Source: Clostridia bacterium | GTDB taxonomy: Bacteria; Bacillota; Clostridia; UMGS1810 | DNA: 39,389 nucleotides | Direction: 5' to 3' | Assembly: GCA_016293435.1 (NCBI GenBank) | Contig: JAEDEG010000011.1 | Coordinates: forward strand, 1-39,389 | Shown: positions 7,917-15,905 of the stretch, piece after piece | Numbering within the stretch: position 1 is the stretch's first letter | How the letters are laid out: every line of letters begins with the position of its first letter | Translations under genes and position numbers: made by a program | The notes under the pieces: model-generated | Told to the model about the DNA's origin: nothing | The model's database searches: none | Seen by the model: only the letters and a program-made list of their open reading frames with translations

Positions 7917-8894
7917 TTATTCGCATATTGTATATTTCAGGATGTGTTTACAACAATTTTGGTCGCCATCGCGATCACGTGCAATGCAGGTGTTTGCAGC
8001 AACATATCCGATCTCGGATGCCGGTTGTTCTACATAGCAAAATTGATTTTTAATCAAACCGGTATTATCAAAAACATCAAATGTGGCAATAGCAATATCA
8101 TCAGGAAGAGCAAGTCCGGCTTGTGTAATGGCGCTTGCGGCACCGTAAGACATAAAGTTGTTGGCGGCAAAAACCACTTCCGGTCTATAATTTGATTCGA
8201 GAATTTTTTTCATTTGTAATTGACCTGAGCAAATGTCATTATTTCCATACCGTATGCTTTCTTCTAACACAGGAATTCCGTTAGCAATCAGCGTATCCTG
8301 ATAGCCACGCAATCGTTCTGTAGCAGAGGATTCGTTTACAGGACCGGCAATGGCACAAAATTTGCGGTATCCTTTATCGATCAGGCACTGAATAAGTGAA
8401 CTGGTTGCAAGATAGTTGTTAATTGTTACGGACGAAAAGTCATGCTTTAACATAGGAATATTATCAACAAAAACAACATCATCATGAGAACCGTATATTT
8501 CGTTTGTTTGAGATTCGGAAAGAATTGAGGCGCTTATAATTCCTGCTGCACGGTAGCGGGTCAGCAAAGATACGGAACGCTCTTCCAACTTTGGATTATT
8601 GTTAGTGTCACACATAAGCACGGTATATCCGGCTTCGTCTGCAGCACGCTGTGCTCCACGGGCAAGATTAGAGAAGAAAGGATTGGTGATATCAGGAACA
8701 ATAATTCCGATAATAGGTACTGTGTCCTGCTTCATTCGACGTGCAAGTTCATCTGGTTGATAGTTAAGCTTTCGGATTGCTTCTTCTACACGCAATCTGG
8801 TTTCTGGTGCTATTCCATCATATCCGTTTAAAACTCGTGATACAGTGGAAGGTGACACACCAAGATATGCAGCCACATCTTTAATCTTTGTCAT
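7917..8894 (-). CDS. LacI/GalR-family transcriptional repressor
   Basis: The 325-residue protein opens with the LacI headpiece MTKIKDVAAYLGVSPSTVSRVLNG and a hinge region near residues 45-58. A periplasmic-binding-protein-like sensor core follows (IIGIIVPDITNPFFSNLARGAQRAADEAGY, PEVVFAANNFMSYGAASAI, DDIAIATFDVFD, VEQPASEIGYVAAN). The C-terminus ends at HILKYTICE, several residues short of the usual family end, and the old IS256 fragment lies about 110 bases further on. The DNA-binding and sugar-binding parts look intact. It is divergent from the M24/creatininase/glycosidase operon. Operators with the central CG typical of LacI-family sites flank the shared promoter region, which supports repression of that operon and possible self-control. 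Confidence 0.93.
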   Translation of the reverse strand: MTKIKDVAAYLGVSPSTVSRVLNGYDGIAPETRLRVEEAIRKLNYQPDELARRMKQDTVPIIGIIVPDITNPFFSNLARGAQRAADEAGYTVLMCDTNNNPKLEERSVSLLTRYRAAGIISASILSESQTNEIYGSHDDVVFVDNIPMLKHDFSSVTINNYLATSSLIQCLIDKGYRKFCAIAGPVNESSATERLRGYQDTLIANGIPVLEESIRYGNNDICSGQLQMKKILESNYRPEVVFAANNFMSYGAASAITQAGLALPDDIAIATFDVFDNTGLIKNQFCYVEQPASEIGYVAANTCIARDRDGDQNCCKHILKYTICE

Positions 8895-8929
8895 AAGTTA
8901 TCTTTCCTTAAATTACTAAATTTTTTTTT

Positions 8930-8958
8930 ATTATACCATACTTTTTTTGTAAAAACAA
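8930..8958 (-). promoter_or_regulatory. Promoter of the lacI-type gene
   Basis: On the minus strand, TATAAT (8930-8935) is preceded by TGG (extended -10). TTGTTT (8953-8958) lies 17 bases upstream. Confidence 0.55.
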
Positions 8959-8974
8959 CTGCAAATGCTTTTAC

Positions 8975-8989
8975 GAAAACGATTTCATA
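8975..8989. promoter_or_regulatory. LacI-type operator copy 1
   Basis: GAAAACGATTTCATA is identical to the copy at 9117-9131. The core GAAAACGATTTC is a near-palindrome centred on CG, typical of LacI-family sites. It lies just upstream of the -35 of the regulator promoter. It also differs by one base from a Gram-positive CcpA cre consensus. Confidence 0.7.
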
Positions 8990-9079
8990 GAACTTAATGT
9001 AATTTTCTTTCAAACTCGCGTTAAGGTATACAATTATTTGTAAGATTTATATATAATAGTGTAAAAACACAAAATGTAC

Positions 9080-9108
9080 TTGACAAAAACAGCATTTTAT
9101 TGTATAAT
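9080..9108 (+). promoter_or_regulatory. Strong sigma-A-type promoter of the glycan operon
   Basis: TTGACA (9080-9085) and TATAAT (9103-9108) are both exact consensus hexamers with a 17-base spacer. Transcription should begin near 9115, right at the start of operator copy 2. Confidence 0.9.
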
Positions 9109-9116
9109 CAACTTAA

Positions 9117-9131
9117 GAAAACGATTTCATA
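9117..9131. promoter_or_regulatory. LacI-type operator copy 2 (over the start of transcription)
   Basis: This is the second identical GAAAACGATTTCATA. It begins nine bases after the -10 box, so a bound repressor would block initiation or early elongation from the consensus promoter. It is followed by the AGAAAGGA ribosome binding site of the first gene. Confidence 0.75.
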
Positions 9132-9149
9132 AGAAAGGATGTATGTAAT

Positions 9150-10325
9150 ATGGTAAATAGAATTTGTATTCCTGATAGTGAATACTTGGAAAGGATTAAA
9201 AAAGCCGCCTCTTTGGTGCGTGCAAGAGGTTTGGATGTAATGCTTGTGTGCTCTACAGAAAGTGACTACGCAAATGCCCGTTATTTTTCGGGATTTTGGC
9301 CGTTATTTGAACGCGCCGGTGTTGCAATTTCTGCAACCGGAGATGCAGCACTTTTGGTTGGTCCGGAATCTGAAATTTTCGGTAAAGATCGCTCAAAAAT
9401 TGAAAAGGTGTTTGTATTAAAGGAGTTCCGCGAGTCTGCCGATCCGGCTTATCCGGAAATTAAAGCATCCACTTTTCGTGATGTCTTTAAGTCAATTGGC
9501 GTAAGCGGTGACCATATCAAAATTGGTTTAGGTTCTTATGTTGAATGCACCTTACCAATTTTTGAGGGTCTAAAGGAGAGCTTCCCATGCGCTGAAATTG
9601 TAAAGTGTAACGACATTATGGTTACCTTGCGCAAAATCAAGAGCGTTAATGAGTTGGCTTGTATCCGTGAAGGATTCCGTGTTATTGAACTTGCTACTGA
9701 TGAAGTTATTCGTCAGTTAAAACCAGGCGTAACCGAATTGGAAATGGTCGGTGTTGCACAGAGAGTGATTTACGAAAACGGTGCGGAGTATGAGGGACTC
9801 CCTATGTATGTATTTAGTGAAGAGTCTACCCGTCACGCAATTAGCCGTTCTTGCTATAGAAAAATCAATAAGGGCGATATTGTACAGTTAAATCTTTCCG
9901 CAAAGATTGATGGTTATTCTCCTGCAATTGGATTGCCGGTTGTAATGGGTAAATTAGAAGGCGAACGTAAAGAATTGGTGGAATTTTGCCAAAAAGCACA
10001 CGATTGGACCTGCAACCGTATTAAGGCCGGTGTAATCGCCAGCGATATTGCAAAAGATTTCTATAAAATGTACGAGGATGCCGGATTTGCCGAGAATTAT
10101 GTATATGGTCCGTGCCATGGTACCGGTATGATTGAAGTAGAAGCACCTTGGATGGAAACAACCAGCGATTATCCTTTGGAAGAAAATATGACATTCCAGG
10201 TAGACACATTTATTTCCGGACCAACATTCGGTTGTCGTTGGGAAAAGGGGATTGCTGTAAAGAAAGACGGCTTTGAGTCTTATACCGATTACCTAAACAA
10301 GGGAATCATCGAATTGGAGTTCTAA
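9150..10325 (+). CDS. M24-fold (creatinase/Xaa-Pro peptidase-like) protein with lost metal ligands
   Basis: The 391-residue protein has the two-domain creatinase/prolidase layout: an N-terminal domain (residues ~1-165) and a pita-bread domain. Landmarks are LRKIKSVNELACIREG, HAISRSC, CHGTGM and FGCRWEKGIAV. Metallo-members use two Asp, one His and two Glu. Here the first Asp is Asn248 (VQLNLSA), the second falls in SPAIG (no Asp), His323 is kept, the first Glu is replaced around FQVDTF (Asp352) and only Glu365 remains. This resembles metal-free creatinase rather than an aminopeptidase. The RBS is AGAAAGGA. It is the first gene under the LacI-controlled promoter, one base before the next gene. 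Confidence 0.82.
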   Translation: MVNRICIPDSEYLERIKKAASLVRARGLDVMLVCSTESDYANARYFSGFWPLFERAGVAISATGDAALLVGPESEIFGKDRSKIEKVFVLKEFRESADPAYPEIKASTFRDVFKSIGVSGDHIKIGLGSYVECTLPIFEGLKESFPCAEIVKCNDIMVTLRKIKSVNELACIREGFRVIELATDEVIRQLKPGVTELEMVGVAQRVIYENGAEYEGLPMYVFSEESTRHAISRSCYRKINKGDIVQLNLSAKIDGYSPAIGLPVVMGKLEGERKELVEFCQKAHDWTCNRIKAGVIASDIAKDFYKMYEDAGFAENYVYGPCHGTGMIEVEAPWMETTSDYPLEENMTFQVDTFISGPTFGCRWEKGIAVKKDGFESYTDYLNKGIIELEF

Positions 10326-10326
10326 A

Positions 10327-10698
10327 ATGAGTCAAGTTGGAAAGAAGAATTGGATTATTCCTGATTGTGAGTTGCCACAGGCAGGTGAAGGAGTCCTAAA
10401 GGGACATGAGTCGGTAATTGTGGTTAATGATAATACCGAAGATGCTGTTATTCGTGTTATGTTGTTCTTTACGGACCGAGATTGCTATGAGGATATAGTT
10501 TGGAATGTAGAGGCAAAGCGCGTACGCTGCTTTCGTATGAACAATAAGGAAGATATGTGCGGATTCACCGTTCCTTACGACACTCAATATGCAATGAAAT
10601 TGGAATCTAACTGCCCGGTTGTTGTGCAGTACGGACGCTTGGATAACCGCCAAACAAATTTGGCATACTACACAACCTTGGGATACGCTCAGGATTGA
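10327..10698 (+). CDS. Sensory rhodopsin transducer-family (ASRT-like) small beta protein
   Basis: This is a 123-residue cytoplasmic protein without signal or membrane segments. The pattern GKKNWIIPDCELP, GHESVIVVND, VMLFFTDRDCYED, YAMKLESNCPVVVQYGRLDNRQ and LAYYTTLGYA fits the Anabaena sensory rhodopsin transducer family along its whole length. No rhodopsin is present. In bacteria lacking rhodopsins this family has been proposed to bind small molecules and to associate with carbohydrate genes. The start is one base after the M24-fold gene stop, so the two are probably made together. It may be a sugar sensor or an accessory subunit. Confidence 0.82.
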   Translation: MSQVGKKNWIIPDCELPQAGEGVLKGHESVIVVNDNTEDAVIRVMLFFTDRDCYEDIVWNVEAKRVRCFRMNNKEDMCGFTVPYDTQYAMKLESNCPVVVQYGRLDNRQTNLAYYTTLGYAQD

Positions 10699-10773
10699 GT
10701 AAAAGCTACTACAATACATATTAAAATTTTGTATACAGGCTTGGAAGATTCATAATTGTAGGAAGTATGTTTT

Positions 10774-11514
10774 ATGAAAATTAATTTAAATACCGCATTC
10801 CCAAAAGAATTAGAAGAAGCAAAGAAAAACAGAACTCCGGTTGTCATTGTGGGTGGCACTGTTGAGTATCATGGACCGCATTGTGCTTTTGGTTGTGATA
10901 CCTTAGTTGCAAGAGGTTTGTTGGAAAAATTGGCAGAGCGTAAAGACATAGTTATAGCACCTGAAATAGCATACAGTCCTTCGAGCTTTGCCGTAGGTGA
11001 CGAAACAAGCGGCACAATTCACGTGGAAGAAAACGCTTTTGAAGAGTATGTTTATCATATCTTTATGTGTATGCTCTCAATGGGATTAAGAAATATTTAT
11101 GTTTTGATTCATCATCAGTTTGAGCAGGAATCTTTAATGCCTATGACGCTTTCATATATGAAAGCGTCAAAACGTGCAACTATGACATATTTGGAGCAAA
11201 CTATGGGCCGCGGCTGGTGGGGAAGCGAAAATTATAAAAACTATTATGAGGAGCTGGACAATAACGATAATCCGTTTTCTTGGATTAAAGTTATTCCGAC
11301 AATGAGCACAGCTGTGCAAAATGCAACAGGCTATGATCATGCCGGAAAGTACGAATCTTCCATACTTATGGCACTTTATCCTGAGGCGGTTAAAAAAGAA
11401 CGTTTAGGAGATAAAGAACATTGGTTTACAAAAAATGCGGTAGAGGCCAATGCGGAATTGGGAAATAAAATGGTTGAAAAATCCTTGGAGTATTTGGATA
11501 AGGCAATCACTTAA
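10774..11514 (+). CDS. Creatininase-family amidohydrolase
   Basis: The 246-residue protein keeps the metal-site pattern of the creatininase family. Glu31 and His33 lie in TVEYHG, with His36 close by. Asp42 lies in GCDT, His113/His114 in LIHHQFEQES and Glu194 in AGKYESS. The usual PxGSxEQHGxHLP motif is altered to VGGTVEYHGPHCAFGCDT. Family members hydrolyse cyclic or linear amides (creatinine, formamide intermediates). It shares an operon with a creatinase-fold protein and a sugar hydrolase, so the substrate may be an amide- or lactam-bearing sugar; this is inference. The ATG at 10774 is preceded by GGAAG. Confidence 0.85.
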   Translation: MKINLNTAFPKELEEAKKNRTPVVIVGGTVEYHGPHCAFGCDTLVARGLLEKLAERKDIVIAPEIAYSPSSFAVGDETSGTIHVEENAFEEYVYHIFMCMLSMGLRNIYVLIHHQFEQESLMPMTLSYMKASKRATMTYLEQTMGRGWWGSENYKNYYEELDNNDNPFSWIKVIPTMSTAVQNATGYDHAGKYESSILMALYPEAVKKERLGDKEHWFTKNAVEANAELGNKMVEKSLEYLDKAIT

Positions 11515-11533
11515 TTGCAAACAGGAGAAAGCT

Positions 11534-14071
11534 ATGAGTAAAACAGAACTTCCGCGTGAGAAAGGGAAAGGTGCGGAATATCCGTATTTTCCAACAAAAC
11601 AACAACTTTTCATTTTCAGAAATTGGGAGTCGGTTTCAAAAGAAAAAATGGCTCAGGTTTTGAAAACAAAGGTTGAAGTTGTTGAAAAACTTGCATCCCA
11701 AATGGGATTAGATATTTCGTCTTCCTACAATGAACAGTATTCTGAAAGAGGCTATATAACTCTAATTCGTAACAACTGGAACATATTACCTTACGAACAA
11801 CTAATGGAGATTCTTTCTTATACGGAAGAAGAGTTAGCTTTCACCCTTAAAGAAGAAGATTTTCTTAATATAAAGTTAGGAAACAAGCCTGAACTTGAGC
11901 CGGTTGTTTACCGTCCTCTTACGAAAGAGGAAGAAAAACAAACCGAAAAGATAAAAAAATGTATTGAAGAAAACTTCGGTAATTTCAGAGAACAAAATAT
12001 TGCAGAAGATTTTGACTTTATTGATGGACGTTATTATAAAAAAAACTGCATTAATAGTTGTTCTTTAATCCGCAAGGTTAAGATTTCTAATAAATGGGGT
12101 ATAATCGATTACTCCGGAAAAGAAAATACAAAAATTTTTGTTGAGAATTTCAAAAAAGAAATTTTTGATACTTGGCAAATTAAACTTGAGGGGCAAGAAA
12201 ATTTTATAATATTAAAAACAGCAACTGATATCGGTGAAATGAATGAGAGTCATATTGTTAATATTAAAGAAAATGAGATTGTTATTTCTGCTCATGATGA
12301 ATTTGGAATATTACGCGGCTTAGAGTACATAAAACGCAAAATGTTTTTAAGCGGTAATCCGTCATTGGACGAAAAAACAATTAAGCGTGATACGCAGTTC
12401 GATATTAGATTTATATATTCTTATCACGCATTGTACGGAGATCCGTTTTTAGACGGATGCTCTTCATCATATCCTAATGAGTTGTTAAAGGCGTATTCTG
12501 AAGTCGGAATTAATGGTGTATGGGTACAGGCAGTTCTGTATAGAATGTTTGAGTTTCCGTGGGATGCTTCCATCTCAAAAGACTGGGAAAAGCGTATAGT
12601 CGGTCTTAATGATTTCGTTAATCGAGCTGCAGGATATGGTATAAAAGTTTATCTATACATAAACGAACCGAGATCAATGCCAAAATCGTTTTTTAAGGTT
12701 CATCCTGAATTGTTGGGTTGTTACGAGAATGATTTCGGTTCTCTTTGTACTTCTTTGCCTGAAGTAAAGCAATATGTAAAAGATGGTGTACGCCATGTGT
12801 GTAGGTCAGTTCCTGATATTGGCGGATTCTTTACAATTACATCATCCGAGAATTTAACAAATTGCCATTCGAGAAAGGAATCCACGGTTTGCGAAAGATG
12901 TGCTGATATTGAACCGTATAAAGTATACGCAGAGATAAATTCGATTATTGCTGAGGCAGCTCATGAAGTTAATCCTGATATTACTGTCATTGCTTGGAAT
13001 TGGGGTTGGGATGATAGAAATTGTGATGTTGAAAAAATCACCGCTGCTTTAAAAGATAAAGACGTTCGTATTATGTGCACCAGTGAAGAGGGTGTTTCGT
13101 CAAATATCGGCGGTGTAGATACAGCGGTTATTGATTATTCAATATCGCTAACCGGACCTGGCGATGTGGCTAAAGGTTATTGGAAAGAATGCAAAAAGCG
13201 AGGAATAAAAACTCTTGCTAAAGTTCAATTCAATAATACTTGGGAATGTTCAGTAGTCCCGTATATACCAACCTTTGATCTTGTTTTTAAGCATATGGAA
13301 GGTATAATGCAAAGCAATGTTGATGGACTGATGCTTGGTTGGACTTTAGGCGGTTTCCCATCTGTAACGCTTGAAATGGTTAGTAAATATTATTGGAAAG
13401 AAACCGTTATTTCAGGGGATGCTTCTGAACAGGATATTTATAAGGAAGTATTTGGCAGATTTTCGGAAACGGTAAAAAAAGCTTCAAAGAAACTAAGCGC
13501 TGCATTTGAAAATTATCCGTTTGCTTTACGGTCACTATATTTAGGACCTCAACAAATGGGACCGGCTAATTTGTTATTTGAAAAGGCAACCGGTTTAGAA
13601 GCCACTATGACAGGTTTTCCATATGACGATCTTGAAAATTGGCGGTCTATATTCCCAATTGAAACATATGAGAATCAATTCTATTTACTTTCCAAAGGAT
13701 TTCGAGAGGGACTTAATCTTTTGAAAAATTGCACAATTGATAAGGCGGATGAACACTCCGGAAGGTTTAAGGAATTGATACAAATAACAACGGCAATCAC
13801 CTGCATTTATGAGAGTTGTTACAACCAAATTGCATATATACGTTTAAGAGATTCTTTATCTGATTTGGCTGATAATAATAGAAACAGTCAAATTAGTATA
13901 AAAATTAGAGAATTACTTCAATATGAAAAAAATATAGCGAAAGAGTTATTTAATGTTATGATTCATAACTCTACAATAGGATATGAAGCGGCAAATCAAT
14001 ATTTCTTTAATAAATTCAGTATTATGGAAAAGGTTATATGTTGTGATTATCTCATAGAAAAATTCCGGTAA
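11534..14071 (+). CDS. Large cytoplasmic GH67/GH20-like glycosidase with duplicated N-terminal helical module
   Basis: The product is 845 residues with no signal peptide. Residues ~20-130 contain two copies of a helical motif: FIFRNWESVSKEKMAQVLKT, then LIRNNWNILPYEQLMEILSY with a long EELAFTLKEEDFLNIKLG tail. Residues ~155-280 look like the small alpha/beta domain that precedes the barrel in GH20 and GH67 enzymes (IVISAHDEFGILRGLEYIKRKM). The barrel follows. GGFFTITSSEN around Glu439 resembles the GH67 alpha-glucuronidase acid motif (KAxSEG), and CERC and NPDITVIAWNWGWDD follow. A helical C-terminus ends the protein. ATG 11534 follows AGGAG and is chosen over an upstream in-frame ATG at 11450 inside the creatininase gene. 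The exact family is uncertain. Confidence 0.65.
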   Translation: MSKTELPREKGKGAEYPYFPTKQQLFIFRNWESVSKEKMAQVLKTKVEVVEKLASQMGLDISSSYNEQYSERGYITLIRNNWNILPYEQLMEILSYTEEELAFTLKEEDFLNIKLGNKPELEPVVYRPLTKEEEKQTEKIKKCIEENFGNFREQNIAEDFDFIDGRYYKKNCINSCSLIRKVKISNKWGIIDYSGKENTKIFVENFKKEIFDTWQIKLEGQENFIILKTATDIGEMNESHIVNIKENEIVISAHDEFGILRGLEYIKRKMFLSGNPSLDEKTIKRDTQFDIRFIYSYHALYGDPFLDGCSSSYPNELLKAYSEVGINGVWVQAVLYRMFEFPWDASISKDWEKRIVGLNDFVNRAAGYGIKVYLYINEPRSMPKSFFKVHPELLGCYENDFGSLCTSLPEVKQYVKDGVRHVCRSVPDIGGFFTITSSENLTNCHSRKESTVCERCADIEPYKVYAEINSIIAEAAHEVNPDITVIAWNWGWDDRNCDVEKITAALKDKDVRIMCTSEEGVSSNIGGVDTAVIDYSISLTGPGDVAKGYWKECKKRGIKTLAKVQFNNTWECSVVPYIPTFDLVFKHMEGIMQSNVDGLMLGWTLGGFPSVTLEMVSKYYWKETVISGDASEQDIYKEVFGRFSETVKKASKKLSAAFENYPFALRSLYLGPQQMGPANLLFEKATGLEATMTGFPYDDLENWRSIFPIETYENQFYLLSKGFREGLNLLKNCTIDKADEHSGRFKELIQITTAITCIYESCYNQIAYIRLRDSLSDLADNNRNSQISIKIRELLQYEKNIAKELFNVMIHNSTIGYEAANQYFFNKFSIMEKVICCDYLIEKFR

Positions 14072-14156
14072 ATATTTAAGACTGATTATTGTTATTTTAA
14101 ATAATAATGTAGTTTCCTATATTTTATCTAGCAATTAGAAGAAGGGATGTTGGATT

Positions 14157-15905
14157 ATGAAAAAAAAATGGGTTACTTTAGTTTCGGCAGTTTTGTTTTT
14201 CATAACATCAATATGCAACGCTTTTCCTGTATCGGCAAAGGAAGATGTAAAGATAACTAACGAAGAATACGAAGTTTTTCTTTGCGGAGCAGGCGACAGT
14301 TTTCTTTGTAATAAAAATTCTTTAAGCGGTAAAAGCGGAACAGAATGCTTTTTGACATATACTGTTGAAAGTGCTAATGCTTGCGGTTTGCAAAACGGAC
14401 TTATTGGTACTTCGGCACCGGAAGAAAGTTATCCTTACACTAAAGGCCAAGGTATGCTTTTTTTTGAACAAAGAAAAAAAGATGATAATGTTTTTCCGCT
14501 ATTGATGACGGGATATACATATTTCATTAAATTTGTTGCACTGGATTCCGGTTTTAGATATACGGCAGCACGCGCTAAGAATGACAGTTCGGAGTATTTT
14601 GTTGTTGAGACAAAAATGGTAGACAGCAAAGCGGATTTTGATTGCAACTATTTCGGACTTTGGTTTGCATTGGGAAGAACAACGGCTCATTTAACACATG
14701 TTCGTTTTTATGATAAGGCGGGAAACGATTTGGGAATTTGGTCTCCCCGTGCCGAGGCGGCAGTTAAAAGGGCGGGAATTATTCCAAAAGATACAAGTGT
14801 TAATCATAAATATGTAATAAAGGCAAAGAAACTTGCAAATCTTGCTATTTCAAATGAAAAACCCCTAACAACTAAAAAGATGTATATTGAATATACCGTT
14901 AAGTCAAGCACATCAACCTGCAGGCAAACAGGTGTTGCTTATTCTAACAGCCCTGAAGCCGGTTATCCTCACGGAAAAGGATTGCTTAGATATGAGGGTA
15001 AGGACAAAGATGTTGACTGTTTTCTTCTGGAAGAAGGCGCAGACTATCTTATAGTTTTAGAACAAGGCCCTTACGGATTTACGGCATTAGTTCAAATCAC
15101 TAAAAATGGTAAGACGACAATTTCCGGATTTCCTACAATTGTAGGAACGCATGATCCCGAATCACAGTTTTTCTCTCTTTGGTTTGGCGAAGGAGGAAAT
15201 TGGCGTGCCGATTTTACATTAGAAAATGTAAAGTTTTATGACGAGAATAAAAATAATCTTGGTGTTCAAAGCAATAACAGTAACTTGTCAATAAGACATA
15301 TCGGCGAAATGTCGGATTATTCCGGATGTGAAGCTTTTTATTATTGCAAAGAGGATAATACATATTATTCTTTGTTTGAAAATGCAAACTTCGAGTATTT
15401 TGAAAATGGATTAAAGAGCACTGGTACTTATAAAATATCCGAAGGTGTGATAACTCTAAAAAGTAAAAGCAAGACCGAAAAATGCGATTATCTTTATCGC
15501 TATTTTAAGGATAGAAACGGAAAGACATATAAAAGACTGAATACATACAATGTAAATTTTGTAACAGGAAGCGATTCGGTTATTGCTCCGCAAATACTGT
15601 CGGCAAAAAACGGATATTTGGTTAAAGTACCTGAAATGCCAACTCTTAAGAATTGTACATTTGAAGGTTGGGTTACCTCGGACGGAAAAGACTTTGATTT
15701 TAACGGCATAGTTACAGGTTCTAAGACGTTGTACGCTAAATGGTCTAACGGTGCAGGTATTGAATTTATAGCACAAAAAGAGAATTTACAATCGACCAAA
15801 AAGGATTATTTGCCATATTTTGCAATCGTACTAAGCGTAATTATTTTAGCTGCAACTGTTGTAGGCAGTGTTCTTATCCTAAAAGGAGGTAAATTAAGAC
15901 GATGA
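14157..15905 (+). CDS. Membrane-anchored surface protein, two tandem beta domains plus InlB-type repeat
   Basis: The 582-residue product has a Sec signal (MKKKWVTLVSAVLFFITSIC...VSA) and a single C-terminal membrane span (FAIVLSVIILAATVVGSVLIL) with a short GGKLRR tail. The chain should therefore face outward with its C-terminus in the membrane. Two related ~145-residue domains lie at about 60-200 and 235-375. Both contain a YP.[TG]KG...F/Y.E block, a YF/FSLWF block and an HVRFYD or NVKFYD block. Residues ~470-540 form a Listeria-Bacteroides (Flg_new) repeat: YNVNFVTG...FEGWVTSDGKDFDF...LYAKW. Its stop overlaps the start of the ABC permease (ATGA), which ties it to uptake. A glycan-capture role is inferred. 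Confidence 0.75.
   Translation: MKKKWVTLVSAVLFFITSICNAFPVSAKEDVKITNEEYEVFLCGAGDSFLCNKNSLSGKSGTECFLTYTVESANACGLQNGLIGTSAPEESYPYTKGQGMLFFEQRKKDDNVFPLLMTGYTYFIKFVALDSGFRYTAARAKNDSSEYFVVETKMVDSKADFDCNYFGLWFALGRTTAHLTHVRFYDKAGNDLGIWSPRAEAAVKRAGIIPKDTSVNHKYVIKAKKLANLAISNEKPLTTKKMYIEYTVKSSTSTCRQTGVAYSNSPEAGYPHGKGLLRYEGKDKDVDCFLLEEGADYLIVLEQGPYGFTALVQITKNGKTTISGFPTIVGTHDPESQFFSLWFGEGGNWRADFTLENVKFYDENKNNLGVQSNNSNLSIRHIGEMSDYSGCEAFYYCKEDNTYYSLFENANFEYFENGLKSTGTYKISEGVITLKSKSKTEKCDYLYRYFKDRNGKTYKRLNTYNVNFVTGSDSVIAPQILSAKNGYLVKVPEMPTLKNCTFEGWVTSDGKDFDFNGIVTGSKTLYAKWSNGAGIEFIAQKENLQSTKKDYLPYFAIVLSVIILAATVVGSVLILKGGKLRR

Noticed and set aside
7917..8010. LacI-type gene as a pseudogene truncated by the IS256 fragment
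   Set aside because: Headpiece and sensor core are intact and only a few terminal residues seem missing; the relic ends about 110 bases away, so it is called functional.
7855..8195. Plus-strand open frames opposite the end of the lacI-type gene
   Set aside because: They are antisense to a well-supported LacI protein, have no Shine-Dalgarno site, and resemble no family.
8975..9131. DNA looping between the two operators by one tetrameric repressor
   Set aside because: Centre-to-centre distance is 142 bp, about 13.5 turns at 10.5 bp per turn, so the sites lie on opposite faces. The LacI-type protein also lacks an obvious tetramerisation tail. Not claimed.
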